52,274 nt of DNA from a virus, in the IMG/VR virus record IMGVR_UViG_3300021964_000099, positions 1-52,274 of that record, one strand, 5' to 3'. This document shows positions 20,851-27,966 of this stretch, one piece after another. Both the position numbers and the translations under genes were made by a program. The notes beneath the pieces were generated by a model. That model had not been told where the DNA came from and did no database searches. It saw nothing but the letters and a program-made list of their open reading frames with translations. How positions within the stretch are numbered: position 1 is the first letter of the stretch; each line of letters starts with the position of its first letter.

Positions 20851-21048
20851 ATGAAACAATACACCAAAGATGATTTCTTAGACTATGCTACAGCATTTAA
20901 TTATGATCTTGAGGGTTTTACAGATAAAAATGGAAACAATCTATCTGATGATGATATTAAGAAGCTGATGAAATCTTGGACCTTACAAGAGTTTCAAGAT
21001 TGGTTTGGCTTTACTCATCTTGATAGCTACACAGGAGATTCAAAATGA
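20851..21048 (+). CDS. Small acidic early protein (65 aa)
   Basis: Start at 20851 (MKQYTKDDFLDYATAFNYDL) follows AAGAAAGAAAGGACTACT; an upstream ATG in frame falls in the structured RNA. The fold looks helical with an EF-like loop DKNGNNLSDDD. It is the first gene after the candidate leader RNA, so may be controlled by it. The next start overlaps its stop. Confidence 0.55.
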   Translation: MKQYTKDDFLDYATAFNYDLEGFTDKNGNNLSDDDIKKLMKSWTLQEFQDWFGFTHLDSYTGDSK

Positions 21049-21194
21049 CACTAGAGACCAAGATCATCAAACTAAAGATGAAATACGACAAACTTGCTAG
21101 GCGCGAACCAAGTTCCGGGCAACAAGTTCTAGACCGCATGATTTGGGAACGGTTAAGAAATATACTCATAAGAAGATACGGGAGGTTTGAATAA
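21045..21194 (+). CDS. Small basic early protein (49 aa)
   Basis: ATG at 21045 overlaps the upstream stop (ATGA) and the stop overlaps the next start (TAATG). The peptide (MTLETKIIKLKMKYDKLARR...) is a helical, basic sequence ending ILIRRYGRFE. It is built like the 46-aa peptide at 19440. Function unknown. Confidence 0.5.
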   Translation: MTLETKIIKLKMKYDKLARREPSSGQQVLDRMIWERLRNILIRRYGRFE

Positions 21195-21340
21195 TGGAAA
21201 GAACAGAAATAGGTATTGGTAGAATGCGAATCGACGTGGTCGATGATAACGCTTTGTATATCAATCTCAACGGTTACACCTATTATATTGATGACTCCAC
21301 TGATGAGCAGATAATAGAGAAATGGAAGGAAAAAGAGTGA
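21194..21340 (+). CDS. Small early protein (48 aa)
   Basis: Coupled start at 21194. MERTEIGIGRMRIDVVDDNA then LYINLNGYTYYIDDSTDEQI suggests a small beta-sheet followed by an acidic helix. No motif recognised. A gap of 48 bp with AAAGGA follows before the next gene. Confidence 0.5.
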   Translation: MERTEIGIGRMRIDVVDDNALYINLNGYTYYIDDSTDEQIIEKWKEKE

Positions 21341-21388
21341 GACATTTTGTCCATTGTCCGAGGTCCAAAAACATGATATCAAAGGACT

Positions 21389-21643
21389 ATGAACAGAGCA
21401 GACATACAAGATCTCTACGGGGAAGACGAGCCGAATATCTTATTTGCCGATGGTTTCGACGAAGCCATAGCGGGAGTAGTATGGGACGGAGAAAGAACGC
21501 GCGTCGTTTACGACACGGAACTAATTTTAGAATTACTCATGGGGCGTAGTGAGATGTCTTATGAGGAAGCAGTCGAATACTTTGACTTTAATATTGCCGG
21601 TTCTTATATGGGGGAATATACTCCGCTGTATTTAGAAACCTAG
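21389..21643 (+). CDS. Conserved small phage protein (84 aa)
   Basis: An 84-residue acidic protein. The pattern FADGFDEAIAGVVWDGERTRVVYDTELILELL...MSYEEAVEYFDFNIAGSYMGEYTP is a conserved family I recognise from many phages and plasmids, of unknown function. AAAGGACT precedes the ATG. Codon use is less AT-rich than its neighbours, suggesting a different recent origin. Confidence 0.7.
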   Translation: MNRADIQDLYGEDEPNILFADGFDEAIAGVVWDGERTRVVYDTELILELLMGRSEMSYEEAVEYFDFNIAGSYMGEYTPLYLET

Positions 21644-21654
21644 AAAGGAATAAC

Positions 21655-21822
21655 ATGGAAGATAACTTACCAGATAACAGAGTAGATATATTTTACATAG
21701 CAAATAGGCTAGTAGATATATTAGAGGTAGATGATAAAGATCTACGAAGAGAGGTAGAAGAGTTTCGTTCAGAAATTTTTCACAACATCGGTGCTAATGC
21801 CGTACACGAACAGAATAACTAG
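21655..21822 (+). CDS. Small acidic early protein (55 aa)
   Basis: Start at 21655 after AGAAAGGAATAAC. The peptide (MEDNLPDNRVDIFYIANRLV...) is helical and acidic with a heptad-like middle (VDILEVDDKDLRREVEEF). Eight bases separate its stop from the next start. Function unknown. Confidence 0.5.
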   Translation: MEDNLPDNRVDIFYIANRLVDILEVDDKDLRREVEEFRSEIFHNIGANAVHEQNN

Positions 21823-21830
21823 GAGAAAGA

Positions 21831-22049
21831 ATGAGTGCATTTAAAGATTGGGTCATGGAAGAACAAGAAAACAGAGAAGATAGTTTTTTAGATAACTGCT
21901 ATGAGAAAGCATTTGTTATCTATAGCTACGATAAGAACCTACACCTAGCACACTTAGAGAACTCTGATATGCCCTTAAAAGACTTTTTAAAGGCCTATAA
22001 AGTGAAGATGAGAGAACTCGGAGACGATGAGGTGGTGTATCACATATGA
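21831..22049 (+). CDS. Small acidic early protein (72 aa)
   Basis: A 72-residue protein (MSAFKDWVMEEQENREDSFL...) with AGGAGAAAGA upstream. Helical and acidic; no catalytic motif. Its stop overlaps the next start (ATGA). Confidence 0.55.
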   Translation: MSAFKDWVMEEQENREDSFLDNCYEKAFVIYSYDKNLHLAHLENSDMPLKDFLKAYKVKMRELGDDEVVYHI

Positions 22050-22213
22050 AAAAAGAAAAACTGTGTGACACCTGTAAAAAGGAGAAAGCTGTAATTGTAG
22101 AACATGATATGTTTTACTCTTGTGCTAAGTGTATGTGGAAACATGTTATGAAACAACAAAAGAAACTAGCAAAGCCTTTTGACCAAGCACGAAAGTGGAT
22201 TGAATCACAATGA
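22046..22213 (+). CDS. Zinc-ribbon small protein (55 aa)
   Basis: ATG at 22046 is coupled to the upstream stop. CDTCKKEKAVIVEHDMFYSC then AKC gives two CxxC knuckles 15-16 residues apart, the spacing of a zinc ribbon. The C-terminal half is a basic helix (HVMKQQKKLAKPFDQARKW). Likely nucleic-acid or protein binding. Confidence 0.55.
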   Translation: MKKEKLCDTCKKEKAVIVEHDMFYSCAKCMWKHVMKQQKKLAKPFDQARKWIESQ

Positions 22214-22482
22214 ATAAACCCTTGGTCCTTGTTACGTGGCTCGATGCCAAAGACGGGCAAACCGGGTGGCATTCAATCGAGGATATACAAAAAGAACAAC
22301 TAGCTATGTGCCATTCTACCGGGTGGTTGATGTATAAAGACGAGACAAAAATAATTATCATGGCAGACTATTCAGAATTTGACGACGACAAAGAGGGCGG
22401 ACGTCACATCACCATACCAACAGGGTGGGTGCAAACAATAACGTATCTCAAAGGAGATTACCAAGAAAAGGAGAATGTATGA
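22210..22482 (+). CDS. Conserved small phage protein (90 aa)
   Basis: A 90-residue protein (MNKPLVLVTWLDAKDGQTGW...). The pattern LVTWLDA...GWHSIEDI...STGWL...IIIMADYSEFDD...ITIPTGWV is a conserved beta-rich family in phages, function unknown. Coupled on both sides (ATGA overlaps). Confidence 0.6.
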   Translation: MNKPLVLVTWLDAKDGQTGWHSIEDIQKEQLAMCHSTGWLMYKDETKIIIMADYSEFDDDKEGGRHITIPTGWVQTITYLKGDYQEKENV

Positions 22483-22649
22483 AAACAGGAGGTAATATAG
22501 TTAAAGTTACCATGAAAAAAAATGGTTTACATTTTAATAAAAGCAATGATTACGATGAAACACCTGCGGGTCAAGGTAAAAGATTTTATGCTAATATTTT
22601 AAAAAAGATGCAGAGAAAATTTAACCCAAAAAGAAAAAGGAAAAAATAA
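22479..22649 (+). CDS. Small basic protein (56 aa)
   Basis: Start at 22479 (MKTGGNIVKVTMKKNGLHFN) is coupled to the upstream stop, with GGAGAATGT just before; the frame is open from 22425. The C-terminus is strongly basic (KMQRKFNPKRKRKK). Function unknown. Confidence 0.5.
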   Translation: MKTGGNIVKVTMKKNGLHFNKSNDYDETPAGQGKRFYANILKKMQRKFNPKRKRKK

Positions 22650-22650
22650 C

Positions 22651-23088
22651 ATGAACATGGATAGATTACTAGCTTCCGTAAAAAAACACGAAGGCTACAG
22701 AAACAAAGTATATCTCGATACCCTAGGTAAGAGAACCGTGGGCGTCGGGCATTTATGCGTCGAGGAGTTTTGGGAAGATGATAAGGAGTATGAAGAGAAG
22801 TTTCTTATGGATATCCTTGAAGCTGATCTACAAAACGCCATAAATGGCGCTGAGAGGCTTTGTAGCAACTGTCCCGATATAGATGACCTAGCAAAAGAAA
22901 TCATCGTAGAAATGGTATTTCAGCTAGGAGAAACAGGGGTCAGTAAATTTAAGAACATGTGGAAAGCCTTAGAACAAGATCCACCCGAATATGCTACCGC
23001 GGCGATGGAAATGTTGGACTCACGTTGGGCAAAACAAACACCCAACAGAGCCGAAGCAATGAGTGCGGAGATGGCAGGCATTGGCTAA
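22651..23088 (+). CDS. GH24 lysozyme (T4-type endolysin)
   Basis: A 145-residue muramidase that cuts the peptidoglycan glycan chain. KKHEGYRNKVYLDTLGKRTVGVGHL carries the catalytic triad E14, D23, T29 with exactly the T4 lysozyme spacing (E11, D20, T26). The C-terminal lobe has VFQLGETGVSKFKNMWKALEQ and DSRWAKQTPNRAEAM, also typical. No signal peptide, so export would need the holin. Lysis genes are thus split: holin in the late module, this lysozyme on the plus strand, a glucosaminidase at 24.4 kb. Confidence 0.9.
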   Translation: MNMDRLLASVKKHEGYRNKVYLDTLGKRTVGVGHLCVEEFWEDDKEYEEKFLMDILEADLQNAINGAERLCSNCPDIDDLAKEIIVEMVFQLGETGVSKFKNMWKALEQDPPEYATAAMEMLDSRWAKQTPNRAEAMSAEMAGIG

Positions 23089-23209
23089 ATACGTCTGGCA
23101 GTGGTATTGGGGGTACGACTACCTTGGTAACAAAGTAAAAAATATATACTTTGGCCCGAGACTTGATTGGATGAAGCTATTTACAAAACGAAAGAAGAAA
23201 AAGAAATGA
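23081..23209 (+). CDS. Small aromatic-basic protein after lysozyme (42 aa, TTG start)
   Basis: TTG at 23081 overlaps the lysozyme stop; the next start overlaps this stop as ATGA. AKYVWQWYWGYDYLGNKVKN then IYFGPRLDWMKLFTKRKKKK is Trp/Tyr-rich with a poly-Lys tail. Sequence looks coding but the start codon is uncertain. Confidence 0.4.
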   Translation: MAKYVWQWYWGYDYLGNKVKNIYFGPRLDWMKLFTKRKKKKK

Positions 23210-23307
23210 AAATTCTCATACTTACAGGACTAGTTGCGATAATTATTATATTGTTGCTTATTGCAGTGATGGTTTATGCAATTGGTGAAAAAATATCTGA
23301 AAAATAA
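23206..23307 (+). CDS. Single-pass membrane peptide near lysozyme (33 aa)
   Basis: MKILILTGLVAIIIILLLIA then VMVYAIGEKISEK: one membrane span with a short charged C-terminus. Coupled to the gene before. A pinholin or lysis accessory role is possible because of its position two genes after the lysozyme. Confidence 0.45.
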   Translation: MKILILTGLVAIIIILLLIAVMVYAIGEKISEK

Positions 23308-23309
23308 CT

Positions 23310-23340
23310 TGATCCCATATTGTATTTAGGTGTATAGCTA
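23310..23340 (+). promoter_or_regulatory. Putative promoter for the 54-aa gene
   Basis: TTGATC (23309-23314), 18 bp, TATAGC (23333-23338), with ATCCCAT at 23312-23318. Weak match. Confidence 0.35.
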
Positions 23341-23370
23341 GAAGCTTACCCCCAAAACAAAGGAGATTAT

Positions 23371-23535
23371 ATGACGGTAGAAGAATTAAAGGATGTTATT
23401 GTGTACTTACAAGGCAGAATAGAAGAATTAGAATCAAAAAAATTATGTGAATGCGCGGAAGAACCTGTAAAGCCTACCGTTCAGTATGTGACGAACTACG
23501 ATGAGGACGAGGATTGTATTGCGTGTTCAGCGTAG
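23371..23535 (+). CDS. Small acidic protein with Cys pairs (54 aa)
   Basis: Start at 23371 after AAAGGAGATTAT, a strong site. MTVEELKDVIVYLQGRIEEL is a coiled-coil start; two Cys pairs follow (LCECAEE and DCIACSA), enough for a metal site. It overlaps the convergent gene on the minus strand by 62 bp. Confidence 0.55.
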   Translation: MTVEELKDVIVYLQGRIEELESKKLCECAEEPVKPTVQYVTNYDEDEDCIACSA

Positions 23536-23686
23536 ATCTATCTTGGTTCCATTGTTGTACACGACCCCTCCAGTAATCTTTTTCTTTACGGTCAATTTTT
23601 TCCCAACCCATTTTTTTTACACTTTCTCTATCAAATCGGTAGCGTAAGTGTTTTGCTTGTTTATCGTATTTTGTTTCTTCAGCCAT
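23474..23686 (-). CDS. Small basic protein (70 aa)
   Basis: I choose the start at 23686 (MAEETKYDKQAKHLRYRFDR), which overlaps the upstream stop by 8 bp; the frame is open to 23767. Rich in Arg, Lys and Trp (KKMGWEKIDRKEKDYWRGRV). The tail after QQWNQDRS may be read-through-like, as it lies over the convergent gene. Function unknown. Confidence 0.5.
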   Translation of the reverse strand: MAEETKYDKQAKHLRYRFDRESVKKMGWEKIDRKEKDYWRGRVQQWNQDRSTLNTQYNPRPHRSSSHTER

Positions 23687-23861
23687 CAAAGTTTTCCGGG
23701 TTTTTAAATTCTCTTTCGTGTTGCTCCCACAAACGGCGACCTTCGCCGTAAGAATATAACCATTCATTCACAGTAAATTCTTTCGTGGTCCCGTCTGTGT
23801 AGGACACAATCACTTTATCTTGTACTCGTCTTACTGCACTAACTATTCGTTGTTTTTTCAT
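23679..23861 (-). CDS. Small protein with SH3-like beta pattern (60 aa)
   Basis: Start chosen at 23861 (MKKQRIVSAVRRVQDKVIVS); the frame is open to 23885. RIVSAVRRVQDKVIVSYTDG then TTKEFTVNEW gives several short beta strands, followed by a charged helix. Overlaps genes on both sides by 8-23 bp within the RHH operon. Function unknown. Confidence 0.5.
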   Translation of the reverse strand: MKKQRIVSAVRRVQDKVIVSYTDGTTKEFTVNEWLYSYGEGRRLWEQHEREFKNPENFDG

Positions 23862-24117
23862 TAGCTTTCGCGATCTGCTCTGCAAAGTAAACTGATTTTA
23901 TATCTTTGACAGCATCTTTAATGTGTACTTTCTCCAATATAATGTTCTTTAACTCTTCAATATGATCTGCATGATCATGATCTTTACTCGTAATGTATGC
24001 CGGTGCATTTGTCAAAAGCACTTCTTTAGCTTCAAGTTCGGATAACTCTCCACTTAATTTATTCAAAACGGCTGTATACAGCGCTGCCTTGATTCTTCTA
24101 TCATTAGTGTCTGACAT
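23839..24117 (-). CDS. Hypothetical helical protein (92 aa)
   Basis: MSDTNDRRIKAALYTAVLNK at 24117 has GGAG 9 bp upstream; an in-frame ATG at 24126 is too close to that site. Helical throughout (LSGELSELEAKEVLL, IEELKNIILEKVHIKDAVKD) with a His/Asp-rich loop KDHDHADH. Second gene of the RHH operon, overlapping it by 14 bp. Confidence 0.55.
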   Translation of the reverse strand: MSDTNDRRIKAALYTAVLNKLSGELSELEAKEVLLTNAPAYITSKDHDHADHIEELKNIILEKVHIKDAVKDIKSVYFAEQIAKANEKTTNS

Positions 24118-24280
24118 CTTTATCATCTCCGTTTTTTAGTGTTGGTCTATCTTGTTCTTTATCAACTAAATAACGTATAAAAGAAGCCATGGACATATAG
24201 TTTTGTTCCGCTATAGGCTTGGCTCGTTTATAAGTGTCAATGCTGATCGCGACAGATTTATACTTCTTAATGTCGGTCAT
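24104..24280 (-). CDS. Ribbon-helix-helix DNA-binding protein (58 aa)
   Basis: Start at 24280 after AGGAGAAAGAA. KKYKSVAISIDTYKRAKPIA then EQNYMSMASFIRYLVDKE shows the RHH pattern: one beta strand with alternating residues, helix A, a turn and helix B with FIRYLV. RHH dimers bind short inverted repeats through the strand pair. It is first in a leftward operon and two small palindromes overlap its promoter at 24301-24333, so it is probably an autorepressor. Confidence 0.65.
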   Translation of the reverse strand: MTDIKKYKSVAISIDTYKRAKPIAEQNYMSMASFIRYLVDKEQDRPTLKNGDDKDVRH

Positions 24281-24300
24281 TTCTTTCTCCTATAAATGTG

Positions 24301-24351
24301 GTATGTTTATTCATACAAGCCCATACATATGGGATTTTGGCAGATTGTCAA
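24301..24351 (-). promoter_or_regulatory. Promoter with two operator-like palindromes for the RHH operon
   Basis: Minus-strand TTGACA (24351-24346), 16 bp, TATGTA (24329-24324). CCCATA-CA-TATGGG (24320-24333) covers the -10; GTATG-N6-CATAC (24301-24316) lies at the start of transcription. Both are natural RHH-type targets. Confidence 0.6.
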
Positions 24352-24356
24352 GGAAA

Positions 24357-24938
24357 TTAGGTAGCTTTGTTATTATTATAGTATTCCCAAATTTGTTTTG
24401 ATTTAAATATTTCTGGGTATTTTTGAAACAAACCAAGAGTAACAGTAAGTAGTTTTTTTGTATACTCCGGGTCAATCGCGTAGTTTTCTAAGGTTTCAAT
24501 AATAAGAAAAACATCTACATTATCAGTTATATATTGTTGTAAACGTAAATCTCTGTACTCAACAAAGGCACTAGATGCATTGAGTAAGGCAATGTAATCA
24601 GCAACACTCTCACATCTGTTTGGGTACTTTTTTAGTAGTACATTACTGTTTTTTGACTTCATATGAGGCTGTGTGCTGTCTGTTTCGATGATTCCATAGT
24701 AGTTATTACCCTCTATTGCAAAACGAGAGCGTCCCCAATCGGATTCTAGTATGGCTTGTGCTACACTAATCGCTACTACAACCCTGTACCGTGGTTCAAT
24801 AACCGCGTTATTGAGTACAGTACACTCGGCTATACCTTGCACAAACTGATCTTGCGGGTTACCATCATAGTTAAATGTAAAACCATTCAGTAATGGATTA
24901 CATAATAAAAATAATGTCGCGCATAACTCTTTAAACAT
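24357..24938 (-). CDS. Secreted glucosaminidase-like peptidoglycan hydrolase
   Basis: A 193-residue protein with a signal peptide (ELCATLFLLCNPLLNGF) and a Bax/FlgJ-type glucosaminidase domain: VVAISVAQAILESDWGRSRF with the catalytic Glu at ~65, EGNNYYGI, KYPNRCESVADYIALL, and DPEYTKKLLTVTLGL near the end. Such enzymes cleave the glycan chain. Export by Sec would place it in the periplasm without a holin. It lies between the RHH operon and the polymerase block and overlaps the nuclease gene by 8 bp. Confidence 0.75.
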   Translation of the reverse strand: MFKELCATLFLLCNPLLNGFTFNYDGNPQDQFVQGIAECTVLNNAVIEPRYRVVVAISVAQAILESDWGRSRFAIEGNNYYGIIETDSTQPHMKSKNSNVLLKKYPNRCESVADYIALLNASSAFVEYRDLRLQQYITDNVDVFLIIETLENYAIDPEYTKKLLTVTLGLFQKYPEIFKSKQIWEYYNNNKAT

Positions 24939-25212
24939 CGTCGTCCTTCTCCATAAATACGTATTCGACCTTTAATTTTATCTGCTCCGGGGTCCGTTGT
25001 CGATGTATTTTTGTCCCCGGTTTCCAAGATTGACGGTAATTGGTCGTTTTTACATCGATTAATCTTACCTCTCCTGTCTTTTCATTGACTATTACCATGT
25101 CAATTGGACCTTTAGGTGACACATTACGGAACACCCAGTAACCTTCTTTTAAAAATTTAATCGTCGCTTTTAGTTCGTTTACGTCGCCTACTTTTTGTTT
25201 ATCTCTCCCCAT
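24931..25212 (-). CDS. PD-(D/E)XK endonuclease, Holliday-junction-resolvase-like (93 aa)
   Basis: A compact 93-residue protein. VGDVNELKATIKFLKEGYWV then FRNVSPKGPIDMVIVN and EVRLIDVKTTN gives the Glu helix, the Asp of GPIDMV and the DVK lysine of the PD-(D/E)XK fold. The same core, GPxDMVI...VDVK, occurs in the C-terminal half of the 219-aa protein at 29.5 kb. It overlaps the polymerase stop by 25 bp; likely processes junctions in replicated DNA. Confidence 0.7.
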   Translation of the reverse strand: MGRDKQKVGDVNELKATIKFLKEGYWVFRNVSPKGPIDMVIVNEKTGEVRLIDVKTTNYRQSWKPGTKIHRQRTPEQIKLKVEYVFMEKDDDV

Positions 25213-27053
25213 GAGGGTCCTATCTCTGCATCAACTTTCAAAGGTACTTTAAGTTCTACGGTATTCTCCATAACTTCTTTGATCCGTGTTGCTTGTTCCG
25301 GGTTCTCAATAGAACAGTTTAATTCATCGTGTACCTGTATGTGAGAAACAATGCCCTCTTCATATAGATCAACCATCGCCTTCTTTGTCATATCAGCCGA
25401 TGATCCTTGTATCAATCTGTTCAATGCTTTGTATGTCCATGCTCTCTTTAGATCACGTCCATATTCTTTTTCTGCTTCCCACAGTGGCAATGCTTTATGT
25501 ATACCAAATGCTCTTGGCTCCCATAAATCAAAACGACACTTACGGCCTAGCAGTGTGCGTAAGAAACCAACATTATCAGCTTTGCGTGTTGCTTGTTCCA
25601 TGAGCTGTTTTACAAAGGGAACGTTCGCATGAAACTTAGCGAATAAATCTTCGGTCTCGTCTCTATCTAAACCTAACTCGCTAGATAGTTTACCTTTACC
25701 CATACCGTACATCATACCAAGATTGATTGTCTTGGCTGTACGCCGGTCAATGCCGGCCATATCGGCGACAGCTTGATGAAAGTCGGGATCTTCTGTCTTA
25801 TAAGACTCGATGACCTCGTCGGCGCCTTTCAAGCCACCGCCGGTAAGCGCGGCGAAGTGGACAAGAACTCTCGGTTCCTGTTGGCTATAGTCAAATGACC
25901 CCCACTTGCAACCCTCGTCTGGGACGAAGATTGATCGTATCAACGGCCCGATATCTTTATTACGTGCAGGAATTTGTTGTAGGTTTGGATTACTATAACT
26001 GAACCGTCCTGTGACTGTTCCTCCTGTTTCACCACGCATTTGATTGATATCGGCGTGAATTCTACTGTGCGAAGAGTGTGTTAATATTGTGTCAATAAAT
26101 GTCGTGCGTGCTTTATTGAACTCTCTTGCTTGTACAACCATTTTTGCTAATGGATGTTTATGTGTTGTTAAAAAGTTTTTATCAAACTTTGGTTGCCCGG
26201 ACTTCTCAGTGCGCTCATATTTAATATTTAATTTATCAAATGCTTTTGCTACACTTACTGCGGCCCAGATATCGACATCAACACCCGTATCTTTTTTAAT
26301 TTGTGTCAGTAATGTTGTTTCTTTTTTCTGTAAATCTTTTTTTATTCTATCTGCTTTATCTAAATCAACACGTACCCCTTTTGATTTCATATCTAATAGA
26401 CATGGAAAGAGTCGTGTCTCTAAATCAAATATACTTGATAACTCTTGCTTAATTATTTCTACTTTAAAATACTGCCATAATCTTAATGTTAAGTCTGCAT
26501 CTTGTTCTGCATAAGGACCAACATACATTGCCGGAAGTTTATACATCTGTGCTTTTGCATCAACGCCCCACTCCTTCGCGGCTTCGTATAATAAAGCTTC
26601 TGACTTTGTTTCTTTGAGATAATCTTTACCAAGTTCATTTAATGAATATCTAAATCTGTTTTCATCTATAAGTGGCGCGGCAATCAAGGTATCTATAATT
26701 TTACCTTTTACTTCTACACCCCACCAACGTAACCACCCTACATCGTAAGCGGCGTTATGAAATACTTTATCACATGGTAAATCCATGATCTTTTGTACTT
26801 GACGCTTGAGTATATTCTCGTCAAAGTTACCACCACCCTCATGTCGTATAGGGAAGTAACCTTTCCAACCTTCTACAGCAATAGCAACACCGGCTATGTA
26901 GCCATTGTTGATAGCCCAACCCGGACCTTTTGTTTTAATGTCTGGATCGTATGTCTCTAAGTCAACAGCTATTTCTTTTGCTTCGGATAGATTAGGAACG
27001 GTCTCTGGTGGTGTCCACTCACTCGGTGTTTGAAATAGAGGTATCTGTGTCAT
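25188..27053 (-). CDS. polA: DNA polymerase, family A (with 3'-5' exonuclease)
   Basis: A 621-residue replicative polymerase from the start at 27053 (MTQIPLFQTPSEW), chosen for its AGGAAAG site; the frame is open to 27068. Exonuclease motifs are VDLETYD (D31, E33), FHNAAYD (N100, D104) and YAEQDAD (Y181, D185). Polymerase motifs are A, FDYSQQEPR (D388; the usual DYSQIELR is altered), B, RRTAKTINLGMMYG (K441, Y449) and C, VHDE (D576). The residue equivalent to E. coli Phe762 is Leu445. There is no 5'-3' exonuclease domain. It heads the polymerase-nuclease gene pair. Confidence 0.95.
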   Translation of the reverse strand: MTQIPLFQTPSEWTPPETVPNLSEAKEIAVDLETYDPDIKTKGPGWAINNGYIAGVAIAVEGWKGYFPIRHEGGGNFDENILKRQVQKIMDLPCDKVFHNAAYDVGWLRWWGVEVKGKIIDTLIAAPLIDENRFRYSLNELGKDYLKETKSEALLYEAAKEWGVDAKAQMYKLPAMYVGPYAEQDADLTLRLWQYFKVEIIKQELSSIFDLETRLFPCLLDMKSKGVRVDLDKADRIKKDLQKKETTLLTQIKKDTGVDVDIWAAVSVAKAFDKLNIKYERTEKSGQPKFDKNFLTTHKHPLAKMVVQAREFNKARTTFIDTILTHSSHSRIHADINQMRGETGGTVTGRFSYSNPNLQQIPARNKDIGPLIRSIFVPDEGCKWGSFDYSQQEPRVLVHFAALTGGGLKGADEVIESYKTEDPDFHQAVADMAGIDRRTAKTINLGMMYGMGKGKLSSELGLDRDETEDLFAKFHANVPFVKQLMEQATRKADNVGFLRTLLGRKCRFDLWEPRAFGIHKALPLWEAEKEYGRDLKRAWTYKALNRLIQGSSADMTKKAMVDLYEEGIVSHIQVHDELNCSIENPEQATRIKEVMENTVELKVPLKVDAEIGPSWGEINKK

Positions 27054-27318
27054 CTTCTTTCCTATCATTTATCTCACCCGCAATCGCCGCATATCCCGCC
27101 ATGTCTATGTAACAATCTTTTGTAGGTCTGTGTTTTAATCGTGCTACTTTTACAAGTAGCATACATATAGCTACATCGTGTGCAGATATTTCATAATCTA
27201 AATAACCACTCCATAACCTTGCGATGTTTTCGTGGTTTTGATATTTATCACCGTAGTCGTGTTGACGTTGACCAGTAACAATCTTTGCCGCCGTATCTAA
27301 ATATTCTCTAGTCTTCAT
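27019..27318 (-). CDS. DUF6378-like phage protein
   Basis: A 99-residue protein. REYLDTAAKIVTGQRQHDYG then QNHENIARLWSGYLDYEISA and DVAICMLLVKVARLKHRPTK plus DMAGYAAIAGE match the small phage family I know as DUF6378 (T-G-x-R-x-x-DYG...IA-LW...K-AR...D-AGY). It is helical and may resemble MazG-like folds, but activity is unknown. Strong AAGGAGAAAG upstream; overlaps the polymerase start by 35 bp. Confidence 0.65.
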   Translation of the reverse strand: MKTREYLDTAAKIVTGQRQHDYGDKYQNHENIARLWSGYLDYEISAHDVAICMLLVKVARLKHRPTKDCYIDMAGYAAIAGEINDRKEDDTDTSISNTE

Positions 27319-27496
27319 CTTTCTCCTTTTTGTTAATAGATCTTAAATCATTTGTAAGTAGTTGTAAATCAAGTAATAATATTTTTAATTCTTGATCAAC
27401 TTTCTCACGGTTTAGTTTTGGTAATTGTGCGCGTATCTTGCGTATTTGTTTCTCTGTTACACTGACTTGTTTCAATGCAGTATCTATTGTAAACAT
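27308..27496 (-). CDS. Small coiled-coil protein (62 aa)
   Basis: A 62-residue protein (MFTIDTALKQVSVTEKQIRK...) consisting of two amphipathic helices (LNREKVDQELKILLLDLQLL). Overlaps neighbours by 11-13 bp within the replication operon. Possibly an oligomerisation or accessory subunit; no family known. Confidence 0.55.
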   Translation of the reverse strand: MFTIDTALKQVSVTEKQIRKIRAQLPKLNREKVDQELKILLLDLQLLTNDLRSINKKEKDED

Positions 27497-27966
27497 ATTT
27501 CTTCTAACTCCTTTATTTGTAGATTATAACAATTTGCCTTCACGGTAAAATTATTGCTAGGATCAATATCCCCTTTCTTCATATGTCTTGCTTTTTCAAA
27601 ATACTTTTTATGTTTCATTCTCCCAACAATCCACGCTTTTGACATATCATTTAAAATAGTAACAAAAATATATTCATCACATTCTTGATGCAAACTTGTT
27701 TCAGCTATTGCTACGTCGTAAAATTCAAGAGGTTTATATTTACTTCTTTTAGTTTTTACATCTATTCTTTTTCCATCTTCTATAAGATCATAATCATATG
27801 TATTTTTCCAAATTGAATTAGGTAGATGTTGATGAACTATGTATTCTCCTAAAATGCCGGATAAATTTCCTTCACCTTTTGTAATAGAATTTTTTAGTTT
27901 GCCTATTTCACTGGCTTTTTCTCTACAACTTTCTATCATTTCTTCTGTAACATTTATTTCTATCAT
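27484..27966 (-). CDS. PD-(D/E)XK-like nuclease (160 aa)
   Basis: A 160-residue protein. SGILGEYIVHQHLPNSIWKN then YDYDLIEDGKRIDVKTKR shows the Glu helix (GEYIV), Asp and DVK of a PD-(D/E)XK core, followed by beta strands (FYDVAIAETS, DEYIFVTIL, KAWIVGRM) as in phage and restriction-type nucleases. It lies between helicase and polymerase genes. Role in recombination or end processing inferred. Confidence 0.6.
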   Translation of the reverse strand: MIEINVTEEMIESCREKASEIGKLKNSITKGEGNLSGILGEYIVHQHLPNSIWKNTYDYDLIEDGKRIDVKTKRSKYKPLEFYDVAIAETSLHQECDEYIFVTILNDMSKAWIVGRMKHKKYFEKARHMKKGDIDPSNNFTVKANCYNLQIKELEEICLQ

